Part shown: positions 49,470 through 59,191 of the stretch, in pieces
Numbering within the stretch: position 1 is the stretch's first letter
How the letters are laid out: each line of letters opens with the position of its first letter
Source of the DNA: Ceratotherium simum simum
Lineage: Eukaryota; Chordata; Mammalia; Perissodactyla; Rhinocerotidae
Direction of reading: 5' to 3'
Length of the DNA stretch: 64,000 bases
Assembly: GCF_000283155.1 (NCBI RefSeq)
Contig: NW_004454163.1
Location: 2,398,185 to 2,462,184 of the forward strand
Notes under the pieces: model-generated
The model's input: the letters and a program-made list of their open reading frames with translations, nothing else
Database searches by the model: none
Told to the model about the DNA's origin: nothing
Made by a program: the position numbers and the translations under genes

Positions 49470-49990
49470 AAATGATGGTGAAGGGGAGCAGAATTTGCCA
49501 CTCCAAAATGTGCCTCTTTGGCATACGGATTACCTTCAGTTGGTTATTTTTAAGAAACTGCAGACACTCTGAAAACCAGTAGAAGTTACCCTTTTTTAAG
49601 AGAAATTTACATTTATAAGGGAAATCTCCATTTGTAAGAGTGTCTCTGTCCTCCGTACCAGAAAGAGGAGGATGCCTAATATCTAGAAACATATCAATGG
49701 AAAAGGCATGGATTTAAATCTGCATAACAACCATACCCTTGTTTACTGTGCTTTGCCTGATAACCTCCCATAACTGGCTCCTCTCAACCTCAACCTCTTT
49801 TGTCTCTGGCTGGAGATGATATTTAAGGTGGCAGCTAAGGCCATTTTTGGGAGTAACTCAGTTTTCCTGGGTATCTCCCTTGTGTAAAGGAGGTATAAAT
49901 GTTATTAAACTCCTGTTTGTTTTTCTCCTGTTAATCTCTATTTTATTACAAAGAGGGGGTCACAGTCAAGAACCTACTAATTACCTAGTA
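49470..49990 (+). mobile_element. ERV LTR, plus-strand copy of an inverted pair
   Basis: The start region near 49472-49510 has 'ggagcagaatttgccactcc' and 'gcctctttggcatacgg'. The centre has 'taaatctgcataacaacc' (49715-49732), then a TATA-like 'gatatttaagg' (49817), 'gtaactcagttttcctggg' (49853) and 'gttattaaactcctgtttg' (49901). A 'gagggggtcacagtcaagaacc' stretch near 49954 could be the start of an internal region. About 400 bp of it is repeated in reverse at 52154-52560. The family is probably MER4-group (class I), not confirmed. Confidence 0.65.
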
Positions 49991-50399
49991 ATTATTCATT
50001 AAGTATTTTTAAATAAATGGATGAACAAATGAATGAACATTTATTTTAAAAGCTTAACAGTATTGCTAAAGTTGATAAATAATAACCTGAAAACTCAGAA
50101 ACAAACCATTCTATAATTTTTTAATTCATTTTTCCATTCAACTGCTCAGAGATAAAACAGACAAATAAAATATATGGTACCTATACTCAATGAACTTAGA
50201 AGTTCTAAGGTAGAGACAGACTTATAAGCAAATAATTGCTTCAAAGCATCATAAGTCTCTGAAGAAAAAGATTCAAGGTGATGGCTGACCTGACCCTTAG
50301 TAAAGGAACATCAGGCAAAACAAGGACAGGAAGAAGATTTTTTTTCATTTTTCTGCTAATAAGAGGCCCATAAATGATCTCCAAGCCATCACTAACTTC

Positions 50400-50505
50400 C
50401 TTTCCCCTCTATTATAATATGGGATCATGTCAGTTTTATTCTCCACTATGATTGGTATATGGTACTGGGTATTCCATAAATTGGTTAATTTTGAATGAAT
50501 GTTGG
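50400..50505 (+). repeat. L2 or MIR 3' end fragment
   Basis: 'atcatgtcagttttattctccactatgattggt' and the closing 'tggttaattttgaatgaatg' resemble the L2 3' end. Confidence 0.35.
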
Positions 50506-51000
50506 TAGGAGAAATACTCCAAATTATGATCAATACCACAAGTTATTCACCAGGGCAATTAGTACTCATTTTAGTCACAGGCTCTTTGATTAAGCAAGGA
50601 CCAAATTTCTGTAAGATGTCTGCAGTGATATATTTCTCTGCTGTTTATTGGATATGTGGGATGGCATTGAGCACCATAAATATTCAAAGTCACCTATTTG
50701 CAAAACTCTAAATACATATTCCTGCCTGAGCGACAACAGTAGTAGAATACTGGGGAAAATAGGAAGGAGAAAATAATATTGAAAAATGTTGCAGTCTCAA
50801 AATGCTTATATTATTTGGTCAGATAAGCAAAAGTACATACAACAATATATGATACCTATTTTTAGTACTTATACAGAAGAGCAATTGTAACAATATACTA
50901 TAAAGTCAAGAATCAGAAACATGTCATTGTTTGTCTTCCCATGATAATTATTCTATAAGATAGAAGTAATAAGTGTATATGACTAGGAACATGATTGATT
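50506..51000. other. Unannotated stretch
   Basis: Nothing recognised. Confidence 0.4.
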
Positions 51001-51004
51001 TGAT

Positions 51005-51140
51005 TTGATCCAGTATTTACATGTTCTATGACCTTGGGAGAGTTATATAATCCCCTGGAACCTCAATTTCTGCCTGCTCTTCATCTTTCATAGAATTCTT
51101 TAGATTATGCAAATTGTTAGCAGCAAGGAAAGTTGTTTCT
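51005..51140 (+). repeat. MIR fragment
   Basis: 'catgttctatgaccttgggagagttatataatcccctggaacctcaatttc' fits the MIR core on the plus strand. Confidence 0.45.
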
Positions 51141-51211
51141 GGCACATGGAGTTACTAAAAAAATGTAAAAAGTGATAAAACCCAAAGAAGTTTAAAATAT
51201 TACGTGCTTAA

Positions 51212-51616
51212 TGTTGGGGACCAATGTCAAATTAATAAACGGAAACCTCGTTAAATTGGAGTTGGGAGGCCAAAAAGGGGAGCTTTTACACTCTACATCC
51301 ACAGCAACGCCCAACAGGAAGAAGAAAGACTTGCTCTTCTTGACTGGCAAGAAGCTCAGCCAATGAGAGACTGTCACAACTCAGCCAATGAAAAGCCACT
51401 ACAAATCAAACTCTCAATTCCTCTAATGGACTGTCTGTTTACAAAAGTCCTCCCAACTTCCTCTTCCTCTCTATAGAAGAGTTTAATCCTCCCTGGCTGC
51501 TGGGGGACTTGCACATGGCTTGCCATGGTTGCAGACTCCTAACTGCAATTCTTTGCGGATCCCAAATAAATCCATTTTTGTGGAGAAACAACTGGCTGTC
51601 TATTTGTTTAAGGTCA
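51212..51616 (+). mobile_element. Solo LTR of a class I-type endogenous retrovirus
   Basis: About 405 bp beginning TG (TGTTGGGGACC at 51212) and ending CA near 51616. Promoter-like elements lie in order: two CCAAT boxes in near-identical contexts ('cagccaatgagag' about 51357, 'cagccaatgaaaag' about 51382), a TATA-like 'tctctatagaag' about 51469, and the polyadenylation signal AATAAA in 'cccaaataaatcc' about 51565. It is less decayed than the older LTRs in the window. The frames on its minus strand (51192-51377, 51439-51684) are not genes. No internal retroviral sequence adjoins it. Confidence 0.72.
51358..51575 (+). promoter_or_regulatory. LTR promoter and polyadenylation block (relic)
   Basis: Two CCAAT boxes about 25 bp apart, a TATA-like box about 85 bp further on and an AATAAA about 95 bp after that. 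This is the standard U3-R layout, and the elements are still readable. Whether the block is active cannot be told from sequence. Confidence 0.5.
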
Positions 51617-51859
51617 ATACCGATATAGAGTAACTTAGTTAAAAAAAAGCAACAACAACAAAACAAAATACCCAACATGTCCAAATACTGGAATGTCTTA
51701 TCAGAAACATTTTTGAGAAGCTAAAATAATATAGGTGACAATGTTGAACTTCACCTGAGCCCACAATGCAGTTGTGGTTAAGAAATCCCCCACTTTTTGT
51801 GTTTTAGAACGACTTTCCACAAAGAACCTCCTTTCCCATATAATTTATTTATTTATTTT

Positions 51860-52152
51860 TCTGTGAGGGAGATCAGCCCTGAGCTAACATCCACGCTAAT
51901 CCTTCTCTTTTCTTTTTTTTTTGCTGAGGAAGACCAGCTCTGAGCTATTGCCAATCCTCCTCCTTTTTTTTTTCCCCAAAGCCCCCCAGTAGATAGTTGT
52001 ACGTCATAGTTGCACATCCTTCTAGTTGCTGTATGTGGGACGCGGGCTCAGCAAGGCCGGAGAAGCGGTGCGTCGGTGCGTGCCCAGGATCTGAACCCGG
52101 GCCGCCAGCAGCTGAGCGCGCACACTCAACCGCTAAGCCATGGGGCCGGCCC
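51860..52152 (-). mobile_element. ERE SINE (long form) at the edge of the minus-strand LTR
   Basis: A (TTTA)n-like tail at 51841-51860, tail motifs near 51868 and 51927, the 'cagtagatagttgtacgtc' segment near 51987, then a CpG-rich head ending GGGGCCGGCCC. No clear TSD was found, unlike most other copies. It lies exactly next to the 3' end of the LTR at 52154. Confidence 0.92.
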
Positions 52153-52153
52153 T

Positions 52154-52560
52154 ACCCTTCTTAATTCTTCTGGCTGGTCTAAGAATTAAATTGACAGGAG
52201 ACAGCTTAACAGGAGAAAAACTAACAGAAGTTTAATAACATATATACCTCCTGAATACATGGAGAGATCCAGGAAAACTGAGTAGCTCACCCAAATGGCT
52301 GAAGCCACCATCTTAAATACCATCTTCAGCTAAAGACAAAAGAAGATGTTGGGGGTGGGGGAGTCAGTTATGGGAAGTCACCAGGAAAAGCATAGTAAAC
52401 AAAGGTAAGGTTGCTATGCAGATTTAAGTCATTGCCTTCTCCATTGATAAATTTCTAGAGATTGAGTCATCCCCCTTTTCCTGGTACAGCAAGAGAGATA
52501 CCCCTTACAAATGGAGAGTTCTCTTACAAATGTAAAATGTCTTTTATAAATGGTAACTTC
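52154..52560 (-). mobile_element. ERV LTR, minus-strand copy of an inverted pair
   Basis: The reverse complement of the LTR at 49470-49990. Shared text includes 'ttaacaggagaaaaactaac' (52207, the reverse of about 49917-49936), 'ccaggaaaactgagtagctc' (52270) and 'ggttgctatgcagattta' (52409-52426, 17 of 18 matches to the reverse of 49715-49732). Its own 5' part is lost at the AT tract from 52560. Confidence 0.68.
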
Positions 52561-52615
52561 TTTATATATATATATTTTTTTATATTTTATATTTATATAT
52601 ATAAGCAGTATATTT
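52560..52615. repeat. AT-rich low-complexity tract
   Basis: (TA)n and T-runs marking the truncated end of the minus-strand LTR. Confidence 0.8.
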
Positions 52616-52849
52616 TTAAGAAAAAATAATAAATGAAAAATTTAAATTACATTTTTAAGTAATGATTTCAAGGTTCCTCAGAGAATGCCAGACAGTAGAG
52701 GACAGATCTCAAAATTCTTACAGCAGATTTCTAGTTTCCAAATTTCTGGGATATAGTACTTAACACAGTATTTGAGATTCTAGAATTGTGATGGGAGAGA
52801 CATTGTGGAGAGTTATTTATCAAAAAAAAAAAAAATCAAGATTTTTAAA
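52616..52849. other. Unannotated stretch before the retrocopy
   Basis: Nothing recognised. An A-run at 52822-52834 is on the wrong strand to be the retrocopy's poly(A) tail. Confidence 0.4.
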
Positions 52850-55372
52850 TAAGAAACTCCCCCCAAAATAGAAAATAAAAACAATGGCAAGCATCTACAT
52901 AGTCTGCTGGTGTAGAACTTGATAGAAATTGACTGTTTTCATTTAGTGGGCTGATCTCCATATCTGTGTCAGATAAAATCATAGCACTTATCATCTGTTG
53001 CCACGGGTACCATGAAGATATTGCCATCCACTAAATAGTACTAGAGGAAGATGACATAATTTTCTGGTACTATTCCTGTTTCGCGTTCATAAGTTGCCTT
53101 CATCCCTCCTGGTTCCACTGCTGGGTACACGTTAGGAAATATCGCCCCCTGCAGGAAGGAGAGCTCGCGGCTGCGCTCTGCTTTATTGGAGTACATGGCT
53201 TTGGCTTGGTGTTGCCACAGAAGAAACTGGCTTAAGTGAACCAACATTTCAAACTGTTGCGCTTTTGTTGCCACAACGGAGCCAGGTCACTGGTAGCCAT
53301 TGCTTGAGGCAGTGTCTAGCCTTAGCCTCCTGCGCGTTTTTGGAGACAGAGCTGCGTGTGGTGGGGCTTTGGGTCTCTCTTTGGAACCTATGCATGTTAA
53401 ACTTTGAATGGATCCACCGTAGCTCTTGTTTCCTTTAGCAGAAGAGAGAGATCTGAGAGACTAAGCTGAGGCTCTTTTCAGTCCTGAAAGCCCATAAGGC
53501 CCTTTCTTGGTCGGGTCGATGGGTGAGGAAACATCCCCTGGGCTAGTGACCAAGGCAACACTCTGGCAGTCTGATTCTGCATCGGTTTAGGTTACATCTT
53601 CTCTAGAACTTGATTCAGGACTAGCTGTCCAGAGACCAAGACTTTTCTGTCCATTGGAAGGTGATGGGGATGCAATCTAAGGAATCCCTCCAGATTTCTC
53701 CCTGGGCTGGCAGGAAGCTGGCTTTGTAGCGCTGTTTTGTTCAGAGCGGGGAGAGGAGAGCAACTCGGTGCTCTCCATGGGTGTACTGTCTGGGCTGCTG
53801 CTATATAAGTTGCTGTAGGGTTCTGCCGAGCGCGGAGTATACCTACTTCTGGGCTTCTAGGTGCTTGTGGAGAGGTAGATTGCTCTTGTCCTTCGGGATC
53901 CAGATCAAGACTGAGGCTGAGGAAGAGCAATGCTTGGGTCTGGGGCAGTATGAAAAATCTTTTCACAGTGTTCTATCACAATTTCAACCACAATGTTCTG
54001 AAATTTAACATTCATCATGGCAGCCACAGCTTCTTCCTGTGCTCTCATTAGAGTTGGGCCAAATATGACACTAAGTTTTGAGACAGTCGTGAGATTTTAT
54101 TGGCTGTGTAGTGATGTTTTGACCAGGTGCTGTATTAAGATTTCCAGCGTGTCTGTTTTTCTGTAGCAATTTGTGCACCAATGCATGTACAGCCTCCACC
54201 TGGTAGTTTCGGTCATCAGATTTAACAGCAACGATAAAATCTTTGTGTAACTTGTCAGTCATCAGTGGTTCTGCAAGACACCTGAGATAGTTTTTCAGCC
54301 CACTTGTTATTGTCTTATCATCTCATAGTTCAACATCGATGTTAACATCAGGAGGGGATTTTGCCGAAAATGTGGTGTTCGTGAGTCTCTGAACTTTGGA
54401 ATTCATGCCTCCCGTTTGGTAGAGGCCGAAAATGGTGATGCTTCTTGTTTCCACAGCTTGAATTCATTTTCTTACAAAGTTGAACCCTGCTTCATTTAAG
54501 TACATTTCTTCTTTCTTGCTGATAATGGCAGGCAGGGTGTAAATCAGTTCTTTCCCATCCGTGACTTCAAGCCAGGTTTTCTGATTAGCTTCTGAGAAAG
54601 CCTGCAACGTGATGATCCCATGCCTTTCGACTACTTCTATGTCAAAGCACAATCTTTTGTCAATTGAATCTGTCTTTCGTCGGATACAAGATTTTAATTT
54701 AGACGTGTCTGGGGAGCTAGTAACAAGGATATTCATTTCCCTACTGGATTTCATTTCTGAAATGCACATTGTAAATGTTTTACTTCTCTTATCATATGTA
54801 CGATAATGTTTAATCCATGTAAAAACAAGTGGTTGTCTCTCCTGGACGTAAAGATAGCCTTCCATCATTCACTGGCTGGGTGGCTGTAATCTTGGTTGGC
54901 AGATTTCATCCTTTGCATCAACCGCTATACCTCATGTCAAGTACTTTCAAAATTACTCTTGTATTCTGCAAGTTGAACTGCAGCTGTTGCTTATATGGTG
55001 CAAATTCCTGGGTGAGTTCATATCCCTGACTGTAGAAAGTAAATAAACCCTGAAGGAATGACAAAAGAGGTTCAACCAATTCAAATTTCTTTTTTTTTTC
55101 TCAAAACTCTTGATTTTTAAAGATATATTCTAGTGCTGCTTCATAGAAGTTTTGATGTTCTCGGTCAATCTGAGTATCTGCCTCTTGCAAATGAGACTCC
55201 TTTTTCTTTGCAGACAAATTTAAACGTTTGTTAAGAACAGAATAGTATTTTTCACTCTCCTTGTCAAACTTCCTCTTTCCACCTTTTGCTGCACCTATCA
55301 GTTCTTTTTGAAGTTTCTCAAGTGGCGCAAAAAATGATACATCATTAGCATTTTGAATCAGTCTTTTCCTAC
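52850..55372 (-). pseudogene. ARHGAP42P: Processed pseudogene of ARHGAP42 (GRAF3 Rho GTPase-activating protein), 5'-truncated
   Basis: An intronless, disabled copy of ARHGAP42 mRNA. The functional protein binds membranes through BAR and PH domains, switches off Rho GTPases with a RhoGAP domain and carries a C-terminal SH3. Here, in gene order on the minus strand: the second part of BAR (frame 55101-55367, e.g. [20 protein letters not shown]), BAR-PH linker (about 55100-54870, frameshifted), PH (frame 54464-54868, e.g. [19 protein letters not shown]), RhoGAP (about 54463-54000, intact only at 54071-54262, e.g. [11 protein letters not shown]), the serine-rich region with many shifts (54000-53290), then SH3 (frame 53041-53274, e.g. 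[20 protein letters not shown]) with the natural stop. Domains that span exons in the parent are contiguous. The catalytic arginine of the GAP domain is glutamine (CAA, 54416-54418), as expected from CpG decay of CGA, and a TGA stop opens the GAP region (54461-54463). About the first 120 residues are absent. Sequence to about 52850 may be 3' UTR. ARHGAP10 and ARHGAP26 are relatives but fit less well. Confidence 0.9.
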
Positions 55373-55602
55373 AAAGGTTTTCAGAACTTGTCTTATGTCT
55401 GCTGTTTCTTAAAAATAATGAGCCAAAATAATCCTTATGCCAAAGAGACATATTTTGCGGTGACCATTTCTGCTCCCCTACACTTGTCTTCTCCTCTCTA
55501 GGCAAAACCACACTGCTCAGGCACCAATTTTCAGATCTCTCTATTGCAATAGCCTGAATCAAATCAATTCTCTTCCTTGTTTGGTTTTTGCCAAAAAGAT
55601 AT
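55373..55602. other. Unassigned sequence 5' of the retrocopy
   Basis: The minus-strand frame that carries the BAR remnant stays open upstream to 55562, adding about 65 codons that do not look like ARHGAP42. It could be host DNA that happens to be open, or sequence joined during insertion. No known repeat recognised. Confidence 0.45.
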
Positions 55603-56745
55603 TCATTTGTGTATTAACCAAATATTTACTGAGTACCTACTCTGTGCTAAGCACTGTTTGAAGTTCTGAGAATTTAGTAGTAAACAAAACACAAAAAGTT
55701 CCCGGTCTCAAGGAGCTTACATTCCAGTATGAGGTGAAAGAAGATAGTAAGAATAGTAGCAAATAAATATTTATGTGTTAGGTGGTGATGAGTGTTATGA
55801 AGGAATAACATAGCAGGGTAAGGGATGGGGGCAGAATGGAAAATGCTATGTGAAGATGCTAATGTATAGGGAGGTCAAGGTGACCTGAATGCCTGGGGAG
55901 ACTCACATCTTATGGCTAGCTTGGGAAATTGCATTCTAGGCAGAAGGAAAGGTAAGTGCAAAGATAGGACTGTGATCAGTACAGAAACACAGGAGGGCAG
56001 TGTGACTGGAACTGTAGGGGTGAGGAGGAGAGGTAAGAAATAAGACAAAAGAGATGGGGCCCTATATCTGCTAGGACTTTTAGGTAGAGAGGAAGACATT
56101 GGTGGGTTTGAAGACAGAAATAATAAAATTTCACTTAAATTGTAAAGATTTTTGTTCCTACTTTCTAGAGACTATTATGAGCAAGAGTAGAAGCAGGGAG
56201 ACTAGTTCAGATTCATTTGCTACGATCAAGAGGGGGAGAAATGGGAAAGGGGAGCAAAATGATTGTGACTGTCTTAGATTTTAGAGATGAAATGGTGAGA
56301 AATGGTCAGATTTCAAGTATATTTCCAAAGTAGAGCCGGTGGGCCAGGCTATTGGATTGGATGTGTAATTTCACAGAAAGAGAAAAAGAGACTGGTCTAT
56401 GAAAACTCCAAGTTATTTTTTTCTTTATTTTTTTTAAGTAGCGATTGCAGAGATGGGAAATAATGGAGAGGAAATTATTAGGGTAGGTTGGGAGTAAAAG
56501 TCAAGAGTTATTTTTGGGATACGTTCAGTTTTGAGATGCACGTTTGACATCTAAGTAGATATATCAAATGTAAGGTTGAGTATATAAGTCTGGGGGATGG
56601 AGAGTGGAGGTACAAATTTGGTGGTAGTAAGTGAAGTGATATTATTTAATGCTGTGGGACTCAAAAATATCCTCCCCTAGGAGGCTCTTAGAGAAGGAAA
56701 CAGCTTAGAAGACTCGGTAGTCGTAGGCTTAGAGGTAGAACAGGA
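55603..56745 (-). mobile_element. L2 LINE, part 1 (3' end), minus strand
   Basis: Begins with the L2 3' terminus in complement ('tttactgagtacctactctgtgctaagcactg' at 55625), then 'aaggagcttacattccag' (55710), 'aggacttttaggtagagagg' (56074), 'ttgagatgcacgtttgacatc' (56532) and 'gtatataagtctgggg' (56579). It continues after the hAT insertion at 58718 and after the SINE/Tigger block near 60855. Confidence 0.75.
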
Positions 56746-56909
56746 CAGTGGCCTTCCAACTGTGTTTTCCTGTGTCTCATGAAAGGATTTGAAACAAATA
56801 GATATCCCTTTACATATTTTTAAATTGACACTAAAATTTTTCATCATGAGTTTAAGTTGTTATAAGGAATATAATTTTATTGTTATAAATATTGATATTT
56901 TTAAAGTTT

Positions 56910-57190
56910 AAAGTAACTCTGTTCTAGGGGCCAGCCTGCTGGCGTAGTGGTTAAGTTTGCACACTCTGCTTTGGCGGCCCAAGGTTCACGAGTTTGGACC
57001 CTGGGTAGACCTACATACCACTCGTCAAGCCATGTTGTGCCGGCATCCCATATACAAAATAGAGGAAGATTAGCACAGATGTTAGCTCAGGGACAGTCTT
57101 CCTCAAGCAAAAAGAAGATTGGCAACAGATGTTACTCAGGGCCAATCTTCCTCACCAAATAAAATAAAATAATAAAGTAACACTGTTCTA
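56910..57190 (+). mobile_element. ERE SINE inside the hAT-like element, 17-bp TSD
   Basis: TSD AAAGTAACTCTGTTCTA at 56910-56926, repeated with one mismatch (AAAGTAACACTGTTCTA) at 57174-57190. The head GGGGCCAGCC starts at 56927, with the A/B box region to about 57000, two tail motifs, and an A-rich end 'aaataaaataaaataa'. The 71-codon frame at 56947-57162 is read through the SINE. Confidence 0.95.
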
Positions 57191-57649
57191 TCACCTTTTA
57201 AATATCCTTAGTGATTCTAACATCATACACTTTGATGGTTACTCTTGTTCGTCTGAAAATACCTGAGCAAGGCTTCCTTAACAGTCAGGAATTTTACATG
57301 TTTTCTTTTGAATAAATATTGCTATAATACTTCTTTTGCAAAATATGTCCAATATTATATACTATTACACCTGAAAAAGTTTTAAAGCTTACCCTCTAAA
57401 ATATTTCTCTGAGAAAAAAAGTCTGTGTATATTTTTAAATGTAAGTTTGTAATGTCCTAAAACCATTGAGACATAAGCCTTCTCTGTAAAAATTTCCATA
57501 AGTTTCTAAGTGTGAAAATTATTTTTGGATTGAATTGTTGTTACAATTATTAGTAGTACATTACATATAAATAGGGAAATATAAATTTTGATTATAAAGT
57601 TAATCATGAGACAGAGTTTAGCATCAATTCTATTAACGTTTCTCATTAC

Positions 57650-57680
57650 ATGTGTGTGTGTGTATGTATGTGTGTGTGTT
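57650..57680. repeat. (TG)n microsatellite with TATG interruptions
   Basis: Short impure TG tract within the hAT-like interior. Confidence 0.8.
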
Positions 57681-58717
57681 CCAAAAAGGCTTGCTCACAT
57701 AAGTAGACGGGAATTGACAGTGTCACTTGATTTTAAAACTCCTAAGTTTAATGACAAAAACATATAGTGATCTATAGTCAAAGATTGTTTTTCACTGTAA
57801 AATGCCAGATCCCCAAATATCACCAACATAACGTACTGATAAGACAAACCTGAGATTATTCCTTAGCATAGTAAGAGAGAAGACTACCCAGTCAGAACTT
57901 GAGGAGTGTTCCACGATTGTGGCAGAAAAGTACAATCAGATTTTATTGAGAATGTGACAAGAGTTTTAATACCCAGCAGGAGGAGAGTAAAGGGGCTTGA
58001 TTAAAATTGGGTAAAGATCATAATATAACAGTTTATAAATACTGGAACCAGAATGCAAGGATTTTGTGGAGCAGGATAAATTGAAGAGTTTACGAGTCCT
58101 TCTGGAAGTTCCTTTAATGAACAATTAAGTTATTTGCCTCTGTAATAGTCTCTCTTGGAATAATAAAGTTATACGTTCTTACAACTTTAATTCTTATAAC
58201 ATTGAAATAGTCATGTTAATGTAGACTGTAAGATGTGTGTATGTTGGGGTGGGGGAGGGGATGGAGGAGGTAATTTTGATCCTCACTGTCCAAGCTGTAT
58301 GTGGTGGTACATGGTCTCTGATTCTCATAAGATTCTACCAAACAACTCAGTAGGTTTTCCTTCAATTTGTTAAAAATAGAGATTGGAAAGATCTGACAAG
58401 CCCTGATTTGCAAAACTCTTCGTCACTCAGTCATTATAGCCTTTCATTTTCTCAGCACCTAGGTTGTTATCTGTATGGCACCCTGATGTTTTTAGGGCAA
58501 TGCACCAGAGTGGGTTTCAGGAAAGGTGCAGGTATCTTTCTTTTGTAAAGTGAGAGAATGATGACTATGAAAGGAAATAAAATAGAACCAGCATGAATAG
58601 TCTCAGGCAAAAAATAGGATGGATACAGTGATTCCCTTAAAACTATTTGCCACTGTAGCCCTTGAAAGATCTTTGTATCCCCCAGCGCATATGCACTCCT
58701 AAATTTGAAAATCACTG

Positions 58718-59045
58718 CTCTAGAGAAGAAAGTCCCAGAAAGGAACTAACTGAAAATAGTGTCCAGAAGTGAAGCGAAAAGAGAGTTTTAAGAAGACGAA
58801 GGTGATCAACTGTATCAAATGACGCAGCTTGGTGGAGTAAGATGAGAATTAAGTATTGACTATAGAATTTAATAATTTATAGGTTGTGGATGAGCTTGAC
58901 AGTGGAGACTTGATGTTGTGGTTTAAGAAAGAACAGGATAAAAGTTACTGGAGCTAGTGAAACTGTGTAAGATTTCAAGGGGAGCAGAGATATAAGGCAA
59001 GAAATTACAAGCAAACCAGGGGCAAAAGTTTGTTTTTGTTATTTT
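58718..59045 (-). mobile_element. L2 LINE, part 2, minus strand
   Basis: Resumes the L2 of 55603-56745: 'ggtgatcaactgtatcaaatgac' (58801), 'gtaagatgagaattaag' (58837), 'caaggggagcagagatataagg' (58977). It stops near a T-rich run at about 59045, and the order continues at about 60855. Confidence 0.72.
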
Positions 59046-59104
59046 TCAATTGCAGCATATATACATACATGGTATATTTGTGGTTTAAAATTACAACATA
59101 TAAT

Positions 59105-59190
59105 TACAGCATATATATACACTCAGAGCATATATACATATATATGTGTGTGTGTGTGTATATATATGTATATACACACACATACATATA
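59105..59190. repeat. TA/TG/CA microsatellite
   Basis: Mixed (TA)n, (TG)n and (CA)n. It probably includes the variable tail of the neighbouring SINE. Frames here (59030-59392, 59091-59288) are rich in Y, I, C and V because of the repeat. Confidence 0.85.
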
Positions 59191-59191
59191 C

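Larger units (their letters stand above)
56746..58717 (+). mobile_element. Probable hAT-type DNA transposon inside the L2
   Basis: The left end CAGTGGCCTTCCAACTGTG at 56746 and right end TTTGAAAATCACTG at 58704-58717 form hAT-like imperfect inverted termini (CAGTG...CACTG). The right flank CTCTAGAG at 58718-58725 fits the hAT target preference NTCTAGAN; the left 8 bases no longer match. The L2 homology stops at the left end and resumes at the right end. The interior (about 1.7 kb without the ERE) shows no readable transposase; strand is arbitrary. Confidence 0.45.

Noticed and set aside
51841..52152. Target-site duplication of the ERE at 51.9 kb
   Set aside because: No convincing direct repeat flanks it; apparent matches are AT-rich and under 7 bases.
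49470..52560. A single provirus with two LTRs
   Set aside because: The two LTRs are in opposite orientation and no gag, pol or env remnant lies between them.
52822..52834. A-run as the poly(A) tail of the ARHGAP42 retrocopy
   Set aside because: The retrocopy is on the minus strand, so its tail should appear as a T-run on the plus strand.
54464..54868. 134-codon frame as a working PH-domain protein
   Set aside because: It ends in a premature stop inside a retrocopy whose neighbouring regions are frameshifted.
56947..57162. 71-codon plus-strand frame
   Set aside because: Read through the ERE SINE from head to tail.
1966..57190. Ten ERE copies considered as a CRISPR-like or tandem array
   Set aside because: They are dispersed, on both strands, kilobases apart, with individual target duplications.
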